From positions 1 through 34,396 of the forward strand of contig CAAFLY010000135.1 of the NCBI GenBank assembly GCA_900763885.1: a DNA stretch of 34,396 bases, written 5' to 3'. The notes below the pieces were generated by a model, which ran no database searches, was not told where the DNA came from, and worked only from the letters and a program-made list of their open reading frames with translations. This DNA is from Clostridia bacterium. GTDB lineage: Bacteria > Bacillota > Clostridia > Oscillospirales > CAG-272. The stretch's first letter is position 1. Each line of letters opens with the position of its first letter. A program made the position numbers and the translations under genes. Below are positions 20,642 through 29,058 of this stretch, piece by piece.

Positions 20642-22132
20642 ATGGGCAATTCACTCAAAGAACTCGGTCGCCTCGGTCAGAAACGATACGGCGGCTTTTT
20701 TTACGAAGAATTCCTGCGAGAGCTGCAGGGCAAAAAAGGAATGGCAGTCTACCAAGAGATGAGCGAAAACGACGACACCATCGGCGCGATCCTTTTCTCG
20801 ATAGAAATGCTCATCCGACAAGCGTCGTGGGACGTTCAGCCCGGAGGAACGACACCGGCGGACGAAGAAGCGCGAGACTTCGTACTGTCGTGCATGGACG
20901 ACATGAGCGACACATGGAGCGACACGATCTCCGAAATCCTATCCTTCCTCACATACGGATGGAGCGCACACGAAATCGTCTACAAGCGCAGGTGCGGAAA
21001 GCGAAGTGACCCGCAACTCCGAAGCAAGTACACCGACGGCTTGATCGGCTGGCAGAAGCTCCCTATCCGAAGCCAAGACACGCTCTACGAATGGCTGTAC
21101 GATGACAACGACAACATCAGAGGCATCATACAGAACCCGCCTCCCGACTTCGGTTTTATCGAAATCCCCGTCGAGAAGCTGCTGCTCTTCAAGACCAAGA
21201 GCCGCAAGGGCAACCCCGAAGGGCGCAGTATTCTGCGTAACGCTTACCGCGACTGGTACTTCAAGAGACGCATTCAAGAGATAGAGGGCATCGGCATCGA
21301 AAGAGACCTCGCCGGTTTCCCTGTTCTCACTGCGCCGGAAGGGCTGGACATTTGGAACGCAGAAGACCCCGAAATGGTGGCGATCAAGAACGCCGCCGAG
21401 AACATCGTCCAGAATATCCGCAGGGACAGCCTCGAAGGGCTGGTCGCACCGAACGGCTGGGAATTGAAACTTCTCACGTCCGGCGGTCAGCGGCAGTTTG
21501 ACACCAGCGCAGTCATTGAACGATACGACAGCCGTATGGCAATGACCTGCATGGCGGACTTCATTCTGCTCGGACACCAGAACGTCGGCAGCTTCGCCCT
21601 TTCGAGCGACAAGACGAAGATGTTCTCAATGGCAATCGGCAGCTACCTCGACATCATCTGCGAGGTTTTCAACAACCAGGCAATCCCTGCGCTTATCGAC
21701 ATCAACGGCGACTACTTCTCCGGCATCACGGACTACCCGACATTGACGCACGGCGACGTGGAAGACGCGAACCTCGAAAAGCTCGGCGATTACATCAGCA
21801 AGATGATCACCTGCGGCGCACTCATTCCCGACGAGAGCGTGGAAGACTTCGTGCGCGAACAGGCAGGAATGCCAGAACGCCTCGAAGACTGGGACGAAGC
21901 CGAGGACACATCCGCCAGCGACGGCGGAACAGACCAAAACGGCAACCAGCAGAATGCAGGTGCCGCACCCTCCGCAGATGAGCCGCCCAAAGGCACCGCC
22001 GGAACAACCCGCACGACGAGCAGTGAAGACGACCTCGACGACGACGAGGAGGAGGATACCGAGGACGACGAAAAGGACGACCTCGACAAAGCAAGAGCCG
22101 CACGAAAACGGCTGGGGAGGCGAGGCGGATAA
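20642..22132 (+). CDS. portal protein (DUF935/Mu gp29-like)
   Basis: 496-residue portal of the DUF935/gp29-like kind. Marks include IGAILFSIEMLIRQASWDV, FLTYGWSAHEIVYKRR, KLLLFKTKSRKGNPEGRSIL, YRDWYFKRRIQEI and AMTCMADFILLGHQNVGSFAL. The last 90 residues are highly acidic and low complexity, with a basic tip KRLGRRGG. The portal forms the dodecameric ring at the head vertex and binds terminase and connectors. AAAGGAGG precedes ATG 20642. It shares one base with the following minor head gene (TAATG), the usual order portal then Mu F-like protein. Confidence 0.88.
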   Translation: MGNSLKELGRLGQKRYGGFFYEEFLRELQGKKGMAVYQEMSENDDTIGAILFSIEMLIRQASWDVQPGGTTPADEEARDFVLSCMDDMSDTWSDTISEILSFLTYGWSAHEIVYKRRCGKRSDPQLRSKYTDGLIGWQKLPIRSQDTLYEWLYDDNDNIRGIIQNPPPDFGFIEIPVEKLLLFKTKSRKGNPEGRSILRNAYRDWYFKRRIQEIEGIGIERDLAGFPVLTAPEGLDIWNAEDPEMVAIKNAAENIVQNIRRDSLEGLVAPNGWELKLLTSGGQRQFDTSAVIERYDSRMAMTCMADFILLGHQNVGSFALSSDKTKMFSMAIGSYLDIICEVFNNQAIPALIDINGDYFSGITDYPTLTHGDVEDANLEKLGDYISKMITCGALIPDESVEDFVREQAGMPERLEDWDEAEDTSASDGGTDQNGNQQNAGAAPSADEPPKGTAGTTRTTSSEDDLDDDEEEDTEDDEKDDLDKARAARKRLGRRGG

Positions 22133-23100
22133 TGCAGAAGCGCAAACCACAACGGCTGGTAAAAGCCAAGCGTAAAACCAAAGCGCAATACAACGCGCTG
22201 CACCGCCTCAATTCCTTTATCAATGGCAACGACAAGAAGCTCGTGCGCTTTCTCGTGACCATGTGGAAAGACCAAGAAGCAGCAATCACCTACAAGGAAC
22301 TGCGCGAAGCCATTCTCGTGGGAACGCTGACAGAGGAAACATTCAAAGCGTGGCAGGAAGACTATGCGGTCTTCTTCAACCGCTATCTGAAGGACATCCT
22401 CGAAGGCGCAACGACCACCGGCGGCAAAGAGCTGGCGGCGGCACTTCTCTCCGGCAAGGACGTGTACACTCCGATGCTGACCGGCATCGACAACTGGATA
22501 ACCGTCCACGGCGCGGAGTGGATCACACAAATGTCGGATGAAGCCAAAGAAGCCGTATCTTCGATGATACGATATAGCGCAAAAGGTAACATCGGCGTGG
22601 ACGAACTCGCACGAATCATTAGACCGACAATCGGGCTGACAGAACCGCAGAGCCTCGCCAACGCACACTACTACGAAAGCTGCCGCGAACGGCTGAAAAA
22701 GCAACTCATGGAGAAATACCCGACCATGAAAGAAGCCACAGCCGAGAAGCAGGCGGCGAAACGCGCAAGAGAATCCGCCCTGCGGTATGCCGGAAGACAG
22801 CACCGCGAGAGGGCGCAAATGATAGCCGAGACCGAACTCGCCTACGCTTATAACAAAGGCGCGGACGACGCAATCCACCAGGCACAGGACGCAGGTCTGA
22901 TGCCGAGGATGAGAGCCAAGTGGAGTACAGCCGCCGACGAAGGAGTATGCGGCATTTGTGCCTCGCTTGACGGCGTGGAAATCGACCTCGGCGACAGTTT
23001 CGACTACAAAGGCAAGAGCCTCTACGGAGGACAGAAGCAAACCCCACCGGCACACCCGCGCTGCAGATGCGCTCTCTGCTATGTGGAGGTTGACGAATGA
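22132..23100 (+). CDS. minor head protein, Mu F/SPP1 gp7-like
   Basis: 322-residue head morphogenesis protein. The C-terminal third carries the family pattern: RAQMIAETELAYAYNKG, KWSTAADEGVCGICASLDG and TPPAHPRCRCAL, the last with the conserved H-P-x-C-x-C. The N-terminal two thirds are helical and variable. Such proteins sit inside the procapsid near the portal. The gene begins at a TAATG junction with the portal gene and ends in ATGA overlap with an alternative start of the protease gene. Confidence 0.87.
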   Translation: MQKRKPQRLVKAKRKTKAQYNALHRLNSFINGNDKKLVRFLVTMWKDQEAAITYKELREAILVGTLTEETFKAWQEDYAVFFNRYLKDILEGATTTGGKELAAALLSGKDVYTPMLTGIDNWITVHGAEWITQMSDEAKEAVSSMIRYSAKGNIGVDELARIIRPTIGLTEPQSLANAHYYESCRERLKKQLMEKYPTMKEATAEKQAAKRARESALRYAGRQHRERAQMIAETELAYAYNKGADDAIHQAQDAGLMPRMRAKWSTAADEGVCGICASLDGVEIDLGDSFDYKGKSLYGGQKQTPPAHPRCRCALCYVEVDE

Positions 23101-23114
23101 AAGGAGCGAAGAAC

Positions 23115-23522
23115 ATGGAGCAAGGCACAATCAACGGCTGCTTCAAAATTCAGAAGCACGACGACGATAAAAGAATCGCCTTCGGCTGGGCTTATCAATG
23201 CGTGACCAAGACCGGCGAGCAATGCGTAGACCACAGTGGCGACATTGTCGACATTGCCGACATGGAAAAAGCCGCCTACCGTTTCGTGAAATTCTACCGT
23301 GAAGGTAGCGACAATCACGAACGCGGCGGAATCGGCACCATGATCGAGAGTATGATGTTCACCAAAGAAAAGGCAGCAGCTCTCGGCATTCCCGACGGCA
23401 TGATGCCGGAAGGCTGGTGGGTCGGCTTCGAAGTGACCGACGAGGACGTCTGGAAGAAAATCAAATCCGGCGTTTACAAGATGTTCTCCATTGAAGGGAC
23501 AGCGTCCCGCGTGGAAATTTAA
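23115..23522 (+). CDS. XkdF-like prohead protease
   Basis: 135 residues matching the protease part of XkdF: IAFGWAYQC, DHSGDIVDIADMEKAAYRFV, DNHERGGIGTMIESMMFTKEK, MMPEGWWVGFEVTDEDVW and GVYKMFSIEGTASRVEI. His (DNHE) and Ser in this pattern are the likely catalytic pair of the prohead serine protease fold. It would cut the scaffold and capsid precursors. ATG 23115 has AAAGGAG eight bases before it; ATG 23097 overlaps the previous stop and is less likely. The protein ends where related single-chain proteins continue into a scaffold, and a terminator-like hairpin comes next. Confidence 0.8.
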   Translation: MEQGTINGCFKIQKHDDDKRIAFGWAYQCVTKTGEQCVDHSGDIVDIADMEKAAYRFVKFYREGSDNHERGGIGTMIESMMFTKEKAAALGIPDGMMPEGWWVGFEVTDEDVWKKIKSGVYKMFSIEGTASRVEI

Positions 23523-23531
23523 CGATAGACC

Positions 23532-23560
23532 GAGAGGCGGCGAAAGCCGTCTCTTTGTTT
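23532..23560 (+). terminator. rho-independent terminator between protease and scaffold genes
   Basis: GAGGCGGC (23534-23541), GAAA tetraloop, GCCGTCTC (23546-23553; one G-T pair), followed by TTTGTTT. It lies ten bases after the XkdF-like protease stop and 34 bases before the scaffold start. Confidence 0.75.
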
Positions 23561-23594
23561 ATAAAAATTCCGCAGAAAGGAGGTAAAAGCAAAG

Positions 23595-24533
23595 ATGCAG
23601 AAGCTCGAAAATTTGGAAATCACCAAAGTGGCGTTTGTGCCGGAGGGCGATAACAAGAAAGCGGATGTCCTGCTCTTCAAGAGCAAGCCCGCCGAACCAG
23701 CGGCAGCAGAGCCGCCTACCATTACCGCCACCGAGGCAGAAGCCAACGTCATGAAGCGCGTACTGCTTGCCATTGGTAAAGCCTTCGGCTTTGACAAGGC
23801 TGAAAGTACGAACAACAACGAGGGCGACCCGACTGCGGACAACAAAGGACAGAAGCAGGACCCCGCCGCCTCAAATACCACACCTGCCGGATCTACCGAA
23901 GACCCGGACAACAAAACCAAGAAAGGAGTCGATGAAGACATGAAAATCGACAAGAGCAAACTCACCGCCGAGGAACTGGCACAGCTCGAAGCCATCGAAA
24001 AGAAGGCTGGCGTGACCGAAGACCCGGCACCTGCCGCAACCGACCCCGCCCCTGCTACTGATCCTGTCAGCAAGCAGACGACCGGCACTCCTGCGGCCGC
24101 AGACCCCGCCGCCGAAGGCGACGACATCTACAAAGGACTGCACCCCGCAGTCGCAGCGGAGCTGAAAGAACTCCGCAAGAGAGCAGACGCTGCAGAGGAG
24201 CGCGAGCTTCAGAGCGTAGCAAAGAAGTACGAAATCCTCGGCAAGAAGCCCGACGAACTCGTCAAAACGCTGAAATCGCTCAAGAGCAACGGCGGCACTG
24301 CCTACGACGACATGATCGGCATTCTCGACGCTTCCCTCGCAGCCGTTGAGAAGTCCGGCGCATTCCGCGAAATCGGAAAGTCCGGCAGCGGCACACCCGA
24401 CGCATGGGCGCAGATTGAGAAGCACGCCGACGAAATCCTCAAGGCTGCTCCGACCATGACCCGCGCACAGGCTATCGACAAAGCCTGCGATCAGCACCCC
24501 GAACTCGTAGCCGAATACGAGCAGAACAGATAA
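23595..24533 (+). CDS. capsid scaffold (XkdF C-terminal-like)
   Basis: 312 residues. The start, LENLEITKVAFVPEGDNKKA, resembles the segment that follows the protease domain in fused XkdF proteins. A long Pro/Ala/Asp/Thr-rich disordered stretch follows, then a helical scaffold part with AVAAELKELRKRADAAEERE and a C-terminal PTMTRAQAIDKACDQHPEL. The scaffold core shapes the prohead and is then removed. AAAGGAGG sets ATG 23595. A second in-frame ATG at 23940, preceded by AAAGGAG at 23922-23928, could give a nested 197-residue core scaffold, as in other phages. AGGAGG of the decoration gene follows. Confidence 0.75.
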   Translation: MQKLENLEITKVAFVPEGDNKKADVLLFKSKPAEPAAAEPPTITATEAEANVMKRVLLAIGKAFGFDKAESTNNNEGDPTADNKGQKQDPAASNTTPAGSTEDPDNKTKKGVDEDMKIDKSKLTAEELAQLEAIEKKAGVTEDPAPAATDPAPATDPVSKQTTGTPAAADPAAEGDDIYKGLHPAVAAELKELRKRADAAEERELQSVAKKYEILGKKPDELVKTLKSLKSNGGTAYDDMIGILDASLAAVEKSGAFREIGKSGSGTPDAWAQIEKHADEILKAAPTMTRAQAIDKACDQHPELVAEYEQNR

Positions 24534-24546
24534 GGAGGTACACGTA

Positions 24547-24957
24547 ATGAGCTACTATGGAAATACCATCAACGACAGCCCCGTAATCGTGGGCAAAGCA
24601 ACCGCAGCCCTCTCCGGCGCGGAATTTCTCGCCGTGAAGTTTGACGCGAACGGCGGAATCGTAAAAGCCAGCACCGCTGGCGAAGCTGTCCTCGGTCTCC
24701 TCCCTGCCGAGCAGGGCAACGTCGCAGCAGGCGACGACGTGACCGTACAGATCAAGGAATGCGGTCTCTGGAAGGCTGGCGCAGCAGTCGCTGCCGGTGC
24801 GCTTCTCACCGCCGACGCAGACGGAAAGTGCAAGACCGCCGCTGCCGGAAACTTTATTCTTGCGGTCGCGCTTGAGAAAGCGTCTGCCGCAGGCGACATC
24901 ATCAAAGTCCAGATTTGCAAGGCTGGCTACGTCAACCCTGCAGCATCTCAGGTCTAA
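24547..24957 (+). CDS. head decoration protein (DUF2190-like)
   Basis: 136-residue small, Ala/Gly/Val-rich beta protein lying between the scaffold and capsid genes. The pattern ALSGAEFLAVKFDANGG, AVLGLLPAEQGNVAAGDDVTV, KAGAAVAAGALLTADADGK and AAGNFILAVALEKASAAGD is that of DUF2190/decoration proteins that trimerise on the capsid surface. AAGGAGG precedes ATG 24547. Codon choice is like that of the capsid gene, consistent with high expression. Confidence 0.82.
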   Translation: MSYYGNTINDSPVIVGKATAALSGAEFLAVKFDANGGIVKASTAGEAVLGLLPAEQGNVAAGDDVTVQIKECGLWKAGAAVAAGALLTADADGKCKTAAAGNFILAVALEKASAAGDIIKVQICKAGYVNPAASQV

Positions 24958-24976
24958 CCAGAAGGAGGAATAAGCA

Positions 24977-25993
24977 ATGAAAACCACTAACGCAGGCATC
25001 CAGTCCCAGATTGCAAAAGGCTGGAAGCCGAACAACTACCTCACGAACCTGTCGATGGCGTACTTTGCCAATCCGGCAGACTTCGTGGCGACGAAAATCT
25101 TCCCGATTTGCCCCGTCGCACAGAGCGCAAGCTACTACTACAAATTCAGCAAGGCAGACCTCGCTCGTGACAATGTGAGCCGCAAGCCTGCCTTCGGTAA
25201 GGTTCAGCCCGCGATCATGGGGCAGACCGACGACACCTACAAGTGCGAGGTTGACCAGATCATCGTCGGCATCGACCAGATCGGCACCCTCGACTTTCAG
25301 AGAAGCCACGCCCCCGGCGTCGCGGATCCGCGCAAGGCGAAGGTTCGCTTCGCAACCGAGCAGATGCTCCTGCACCAGGACATCCTCTTTGCGAAGAACT
25401 TCTTCAAGGCTGGCGTATGGAACAACGAGTACGCAGGCGTAGCCTCTACTCCGTCCGGCAAGCAGTTTTTGAAGTTTTCTGACAGCAACTTCGACCCCGT
25501 TCACTTCTTCGACCAGCTCAAGACTGAGATCAAGAAAAACGGTCGCCGCACTCCGAACAAGCTCGCCCTCGGCATTGAGGCTTTCAACGCCCTCAAAATC
25601 CACGGCGACATCGTGGAGCGCGTGAAGTACACCGGCAGCTCTGCCAACCCCGCCATCGTGAACGAGAAAGTCCTCGCCGAACTCTTCGGCATCAAGGAAG
25701 TCGTCGTTCTGGAATCCACCTACAACAGCGCAGGCATCGGCGGCGAGAACATGGACTTCATCTGCGACCCGAAGGGTGCGCTCCTCTGCTACGCAACCGA
25801 CGCTCCCGCCATTGATGAGCCGTCCGCCGGTTACATCTTCACGTGGGATATGCTTGGAAACGGTCAGCCCGTGGCGTTCGACCAGTACGAGGGCGAAAAG
25901 GGTACCCACAGCGAGTACATCGAGGGCATTATGTCCAGCGACATGAAGAAGACCTGCGACGACCTCGCAATTTACCTCAAGGAATGCGTATAA
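24977..25993 (+). CDS. major capsid protein
   Basis: 338-residue coat protein, expected HK97-like fold by context. Visible segments are FANPADFVATKIFPICPV, YYYKFSKADLARDN, FATEQMLLHQDILFAKNFF, LALGIEAFNALKIHGDIVERV and LLCYATDAPAIDEPSAGYI. The order protease, scaffold, decoration, capsid is standard. AAGGAGG sets ATG 24977. No N-terminal delta domain is evident, consistent with a separate scaffold protein. Confidence 0.88.
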   Translation: MKTTNAGIQSQIAKGWKPNNYLTNLSMAYFANPADFVATKIFPICPVAQSASYYYKFSKADLARDNVSRKPAFGKVQPAIMGQTDDTYKCEVDQIIVGIDQIGTLDFQRSHAPGVADPRKAKVRFATEQMLLHQDILFAKNFFKAGVWNNEYAGVASTPSGKQFLKFSDSNFDPVHFFDQLKTEIKKNGRRTPNKLALGIEAFNALKIHGDIVERVKYTGSSANPAIVNEKVLAELFGIKEVVVLESTYNSAGIGGENMDFICDPKGALLCYATDAPAIDEPSAGYIFTWDMLGNGQPVAFDQYEGEKGTHSEYIEGIMSSDMKKTCDDLAIYLKECV

Positions 25994-26006
25994 GGAGGGA
26001 GAGCAG

Positions 26007-26465
26007 ATGAACGGCTACATTGCATTGAAGGCAATCACTCTGAACGGCACCGAATATGCCGCAGGAGACCATATCCCGGCTGATGCCGTTCTCCCTTCCC
26101 GCGTTTCCGCCCTTGTGAGAACCGGCACGATTGCCGCCATCAACGCGGAGACCCCCGCTGTCGGCGCAGAATCGCCCGAAATTCGCACGAATGAGGTCGA
26201 GGGGGTAGATTTACCCATTAAGACCGAAGACGGCGTTCTGACGCTCACAGCGAGCCGTGAGGACATCGTGAAAGCAATCGAGGTGCTGCAGATGAACGCA
26301 GACGACGCGGCAGAAGCGGCGGCAACGATTGAATCCGACACCGCACTCATCATCATTGACGCTTGCGACAGCCGCAAGACCGTCCAGAAGGCGGTAAAAG
26401 CAAGAGCGGAAGAACTCCGCGACGGAAGCGAGGACGGAGCCGCCACCGAAGGCGGTGATGAGTAA
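26007..26465 (+). CDS. hypothetical head-associated protein
   Basis: 152 residues, acidic at the end. The first 45 residues (YIALKAITLNGTEYAAGDHI, then VSALVRTGTIAAI) resemble a small beta domain found in proteins encoded just after major capsid genes. The later part (SREDIVKAIEVLQMNADDA, ALIIIDACDSRKTVQKAV) is helical. AAGGAGG is upstream of ATG 26007, and the stop shares a base with the connector start (TAATG). Function unknown; a head-completion role is guessed from order. Confidence 0.65.
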   Translation: MNGYIALKAITLNGTEYAAGDHIPADAVLPSRVSALVRTGTIAAINAETPAVGAESPEIRTNEVEGVDLPIKTEDGVLTLTASREDIVKAIEVLQMNADDAAEAAATIESDTALIIIDACDSRKTVQKAVKARAEELRDGSEDGAATEGGDE

Positions 26466-26902
26466 TGGCAAGACCCACCTACTCCTACGACCCGACCAAA
26501 ATCGGCGAGCGCGGCAAGGATCGGATGCGGTTTGAACTCGGCGACACCATCACCGAAGGAGAGGGACAGGCGGCTGCACTTTCCGACGAGGAATACGAAG
26601 CTATTCTGGCAACCTACCCCGGCAGATGGAAACGCGCAAAGCTGGCTCTCATCGAGAGCATCATGCGCCGGTTTTCCTACGAGGTCGACGAGAAGGTCGG
26701 ACCCTTGTCACTTTCCCTCCGGCAGCGTTACGAGAACTGGAAAGCCATGCACGACCAGCTGAAGAAGGAGATCGCAAGCATGACGGTGCCGAGTGCCAAT
26801 CCCTCAGCCATTGACGGAGGGCATTACTTCTACGAAGGCATCCACAACAACCCGACCGCTGGCGGCACGGAAAAGGACGGTGATCGCCGTGGAATTTCAT
26901 AG
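26465..26902 (+). CDS. head-tail connector (adaptor) protein
   Basis: 145 residues. GKDRMRFELGDT near the start and ALIESIMRRFSYEVDEKVGPLSL, then RYENWKAMHDQLKKE, are the helical pattern of adaptor proteins that bind the portal ring after packaging (gp6/gp15-like). The position directly after the capsid cluster supports it. The start is in a TAATG junction at 26465, and the end overlaps the next gene by 14 bp. Confidence 0.75.
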   Translation: MARPTYSYDPTKIGERGKDRMRFELGDTITEGEGQAAALSDEEYEAILATYPGRWKRAKLALIESIMRRFSYEVDEKVGPLSLSLRQRYENWKAMHDQLKKEIASMTVPSANPSAIDGGHYFYEGIHNNPTAGGTEKDGDRRGIS

Positions 26903-27275
26903 AATCGGCTTCAACCGCCCCGAAAACCTCTGGAAAGACTTCACCATCGAGACAAAGACGGAAACAACGTCAACCAGAGGACGCGCAAAGGAAAGCTACG
27001 GCGAAAAGCCGCCGATTTTTATTCACGCAATCCTCTGCGGCGCAACACCAGAGCAGAAGCTGCAATACCAGCAGATGGAACACCCGATAAGCCACGTTAT
27101 AAGTCACGAAGGCAAGCCGAAAGCCAAAGAGGGCGACCGGCTGATCCTTAAAGACCGCGCATTTTATGTGCAGGGCGTGGACGATCCGGGCGACCTCGGC
27201 ATCTGGACATTGTACTACTGCGAGGAAAGGAGCGACACGCATGACGGAAATCAACTTCCAACAGATGGAGGCTGA
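26889..27275 (+). CDS. head closure / tail-joining protein
   Basis: 128 residues, beta-rich, beginning VEFHRIGFNRPENLWKDF. ETKTETTSTRGRAKESYG and ISHVISHEGKPKAKEGDRLIL, then FYVQGVDDPGDLGIWTLYY, match the stopper/head-closure shape of phages of this layout. I chose GTG 26889, with AAAGGA at workable spacing; GTG 26880 is too near that site, and an ATG at 26793 would lie far inside the previous gene. The end overlaps the gp10-like gene by 35 bp. Confidence 0.7.
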   Translation: MEFHRIGFNRPENLWKDFTIETKTETTSTRGRAKESYGEKPPIFIHAILCGATPEQKLQYQQMEHPISHVISHEGKPKAKEGDRLILKDRAFYVQGVDDPGDLGIWTLYYCEERSDTHDGNQLPTDGG

Positions 27276-27684
27276 TATGCAGGCTCGCATTCAGCAGGAA
27301 ATCAAGGACACGGACACGCTGGCGAAATCCTGTGCCGTCCGCGCATCCAATGAACTGCGAAACGCCGTCCTCAATGTCCTGCGCGGACAGCGAAGCGGCA
27401 GGGTCTACAGAAAGCCACACTCCAAAGCCACCTACCGCGCATCAGCACCAGGCGAACCACCGGCGGTGCGGACTGGTATGCTCCGCATGAGCTGGGGCAT
27501 GAAAGCCGTGGGAGACGGCAAAGGAACCTACACAGCGGGCATTTACTCCGACGTTCCGTATGCCGAAAAGCTCGACGAAGGAACGTCGCACGGGTACATC
27601 AAGCCCCGTCCGTTCAAGGAGAAGACAATAGAAGCCGCGCGTCCGCGCGTCCTTCAGATTTTCTCCGTTTTCAAAACCAAGTGA
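27241..27684 (+). CDS. HK97 gp10-like minor tail/neck protein
   Basis: 147 residues. The pattern LAKSCAVRASNELRNAVLNVL, YRASAPGEPPAVRTGMLRMSW, GIYSDVPYAEKLDEGTSHGYI and RPFKEKTIEAARP is that of the HK97 gp10 family: PPAxRTGxLR and YAxxLExGT-x-x-xxxRPF. These proteins join the head-tail interface or the tail terminus. GAAAGGAG sets ATG 27241. The gene stands in the usual slot between head closure and tail terminator. Confidence 0.85.
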   Translation: MTEINFQQMEADMQARIQQEIKDTDTLAKSCAVRASNELRNAVLNVLRGQRSGRVYRKPHSKATYRASAPGEPPAVRTGMLRMSWGMKAVGDGKGTYTAGIYSDVPYAEKLDEGTSHGYIKPRPFKEKTIEAARPRVLQIFSVFKTK

Positions 27685-27697
27685 GAGGAGGAACGCT

Positions 27698-27979
27698 ATG
27701 TCGATTTTAACAACCAGCACAGAAAAGGCGTTCGACAAGGCGAAAATCGCCAAAGGCGACCTCATCAGAGCGAAGTACGCCGGATGGGATGAAGCCGTGA
27801 ACGGGATCGTCGCCCGCGTGGAGGATACGGAAATCCGCGTCCTTTACGTCGGCACAATCACAAATGTCACGAACTACTTCACCATCAACGCCGACGAAGT
27901 GAGCGACGGCAAATGGGACATCTCATGGAGCCACGATCTCACCAAGACGGAAACGGAGGGCGAGGACAATGACGCTTGA
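27698..27979 (+). CDS. hypothetical protein
   Basis: 93-residue small beta protein: LIRAKYAGWDEAVNGIVARV, then EIRVLYVGTITNVTNYFTI, and an acidic end. It looks like a one-barrel domain of about 70 residues. GAGAGGAGG precedes ATG 27698. The last 11 bp overlap the next gene. Its slot in the connector-to-tail block suggests a minor structural protein, but I do not recognise the family. Confidence 0.65.
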   Translation: MSILTTSTEKAFDKAKIAKGDLIRAKYAGWDEAVNGIVARVEDTEIRVLYVGTITNVTNYFTINADEVSDGKWDISWSHDLTKTETEGEDNDA

Positions 27980-28850
27980 AGACCTCATCTACAACCGACT
28001 GACCAAGAGCGACGACCTCCAGCGTCTGCTCGCGGTTTACGCCGGAAAGCCTGCAGTCTTCTACTTGACCGCGCCGGATGATAAGGCGATAGGCTGGAAG
28101 CAGCGCAAACAGTATCCGCGTATCGACTACGCGGTAGACCTGCAGCGCAATCCAGAACGCAAGACAAGCGGCATCCTCACACTCAACATACTGTCCGCAG
28201 AGGACGGAACCGCGCCGGAGGAGCTGGAGCCAATCGTGCGCCAGCTTCTCTGCGGCGTATTCCTTCAGCCGGACAACGCCCCGCCTTTCGCTCTGGCGTG
28301 GGCAAGAAGCGACGCATTCGACCAGCGCACGGACGGCGACGGTTTAATCACCGGCGCAACCGTGTCGTTCGACGTGTACGCATTCCCGTCGCAGACGACA
28401 TCAGACCCCGACCCCGTCCTCGCCATGAACCACTACATCGAGGACATCACGCCGGAGGTTTTCGTTATAGGCGGGCGGAAAGCAATCGAGAACGAATTCA
28501 CACCGACCGAGGACAATCCGGCGTTTTACTTCCGGCTGGAATCAATGCAGCTTCAGAGGGAAACGAACACGGTCGCATGGATGGACGCGGTCATAGCCTG
28601 CCACATCTTCGCCGGAGGCGAGGAGACAGCATGGCTAAAAGCACTCACCGACAATCTGGCACTTGCCGGAGAGGTGATCATGCTCGACAAGTCCCCGATG
28701 TTCATGCAGAACCTCAAGGCAGACAGCTCGCTCGACGCGCTCTCCACAGGACAGCTTCACCTTTATACCCGTTTCGGTATTTTGAGAAGACCGTCCTACA
28801 ACCACCCTCTGAACCACGCGAACAGAGGCATAACCAAAGGAGGCGACTGA
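27969..28850 (+). CDS. putative tail terminator/completion protein
   Basis: 293 residues. The first 130 residues have the arrangement of tail terminators (short N-terminal helix LEDLIYNRLTKSDDL, then YPRIDYAVDLQRNPERKTSG and LTLNILSAEDG). The rest, with VFVIGGRKAIENEF, FYFRLESMQLQRETN and CHIFAGGEETAW, seems to be a second beta domain, so the protein is about twice the usual size. The tail terminator caps the tube and sheath and binds the neck. Assignment is mainly by gene order (before sheath). GGGCGAGGAC lies before ATG 27969. Confidence 0.65.
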   Translation: MTLEDLIYNRLTKSDDLQRLLAVYAGKPAVFYLTAPDDKAIGWKQRKQYPRIDYAVDLQRNPERKTSGILTLNILSAEDGTAPEELEPIVRQLLCGVFLQPDNAPPFALAWARSDAFDQRTDGDGLITGATVSFDVYAFPSQTTSDPDPVLAMNHYIEDITPEVFVIGGRKAIENEFTPTEDNPAFYFRLESMQLQRETNTVAWMDAVIACHIFAGGEETAWLKALTDNLALAGEVIMLDKSPMFMQNLKADSSLDALSTGQLHLYTRFGILRRPSYNHPLNHANRGITKGGD

Positions 28851-28851
28851 T

Positions 28852-29055
28852 ATGGCAACCAAGAGAGAAGCCGAGATGCCGAAGGAGGCGGAATACACCG
28901 TGGAGGAATTCACGGAAAACGCCGCTGCGGTATTCGGTGAAGCCGTATCGCCCGACATCGTAAAGACCGCGCTACGTCTGGCGGGCGTAAATACAACCAC
29001 AAAGAGCGCGGCAACCAAAATCATCAACGAATTTCGTAAGAAGGAGGTCAATTAA
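28852..29055 (+). CDS. small hypothetical protein
   Basis: 67 residues, charged and helical: YTVEEFTENAAAVFGEAVSP, then VKTALRLAGVNTTTKSAATK and a Lys-rich end. Small proteins of this pattern (YTxEEFxxNAxxxFG) stand directly before sheath genes in PBSX-like tails and may be connected to tail initiation. AAAGGAGG sets ATG 28852. Confidence 0.7.
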   Translation: MATKREAEMPKEAEYTVEEFTENAAAVFGEAVSPDIVKTALRLAGVNTTTKSAATKIINEFRKKEVN

Positions 29056-29058
29056 CCT

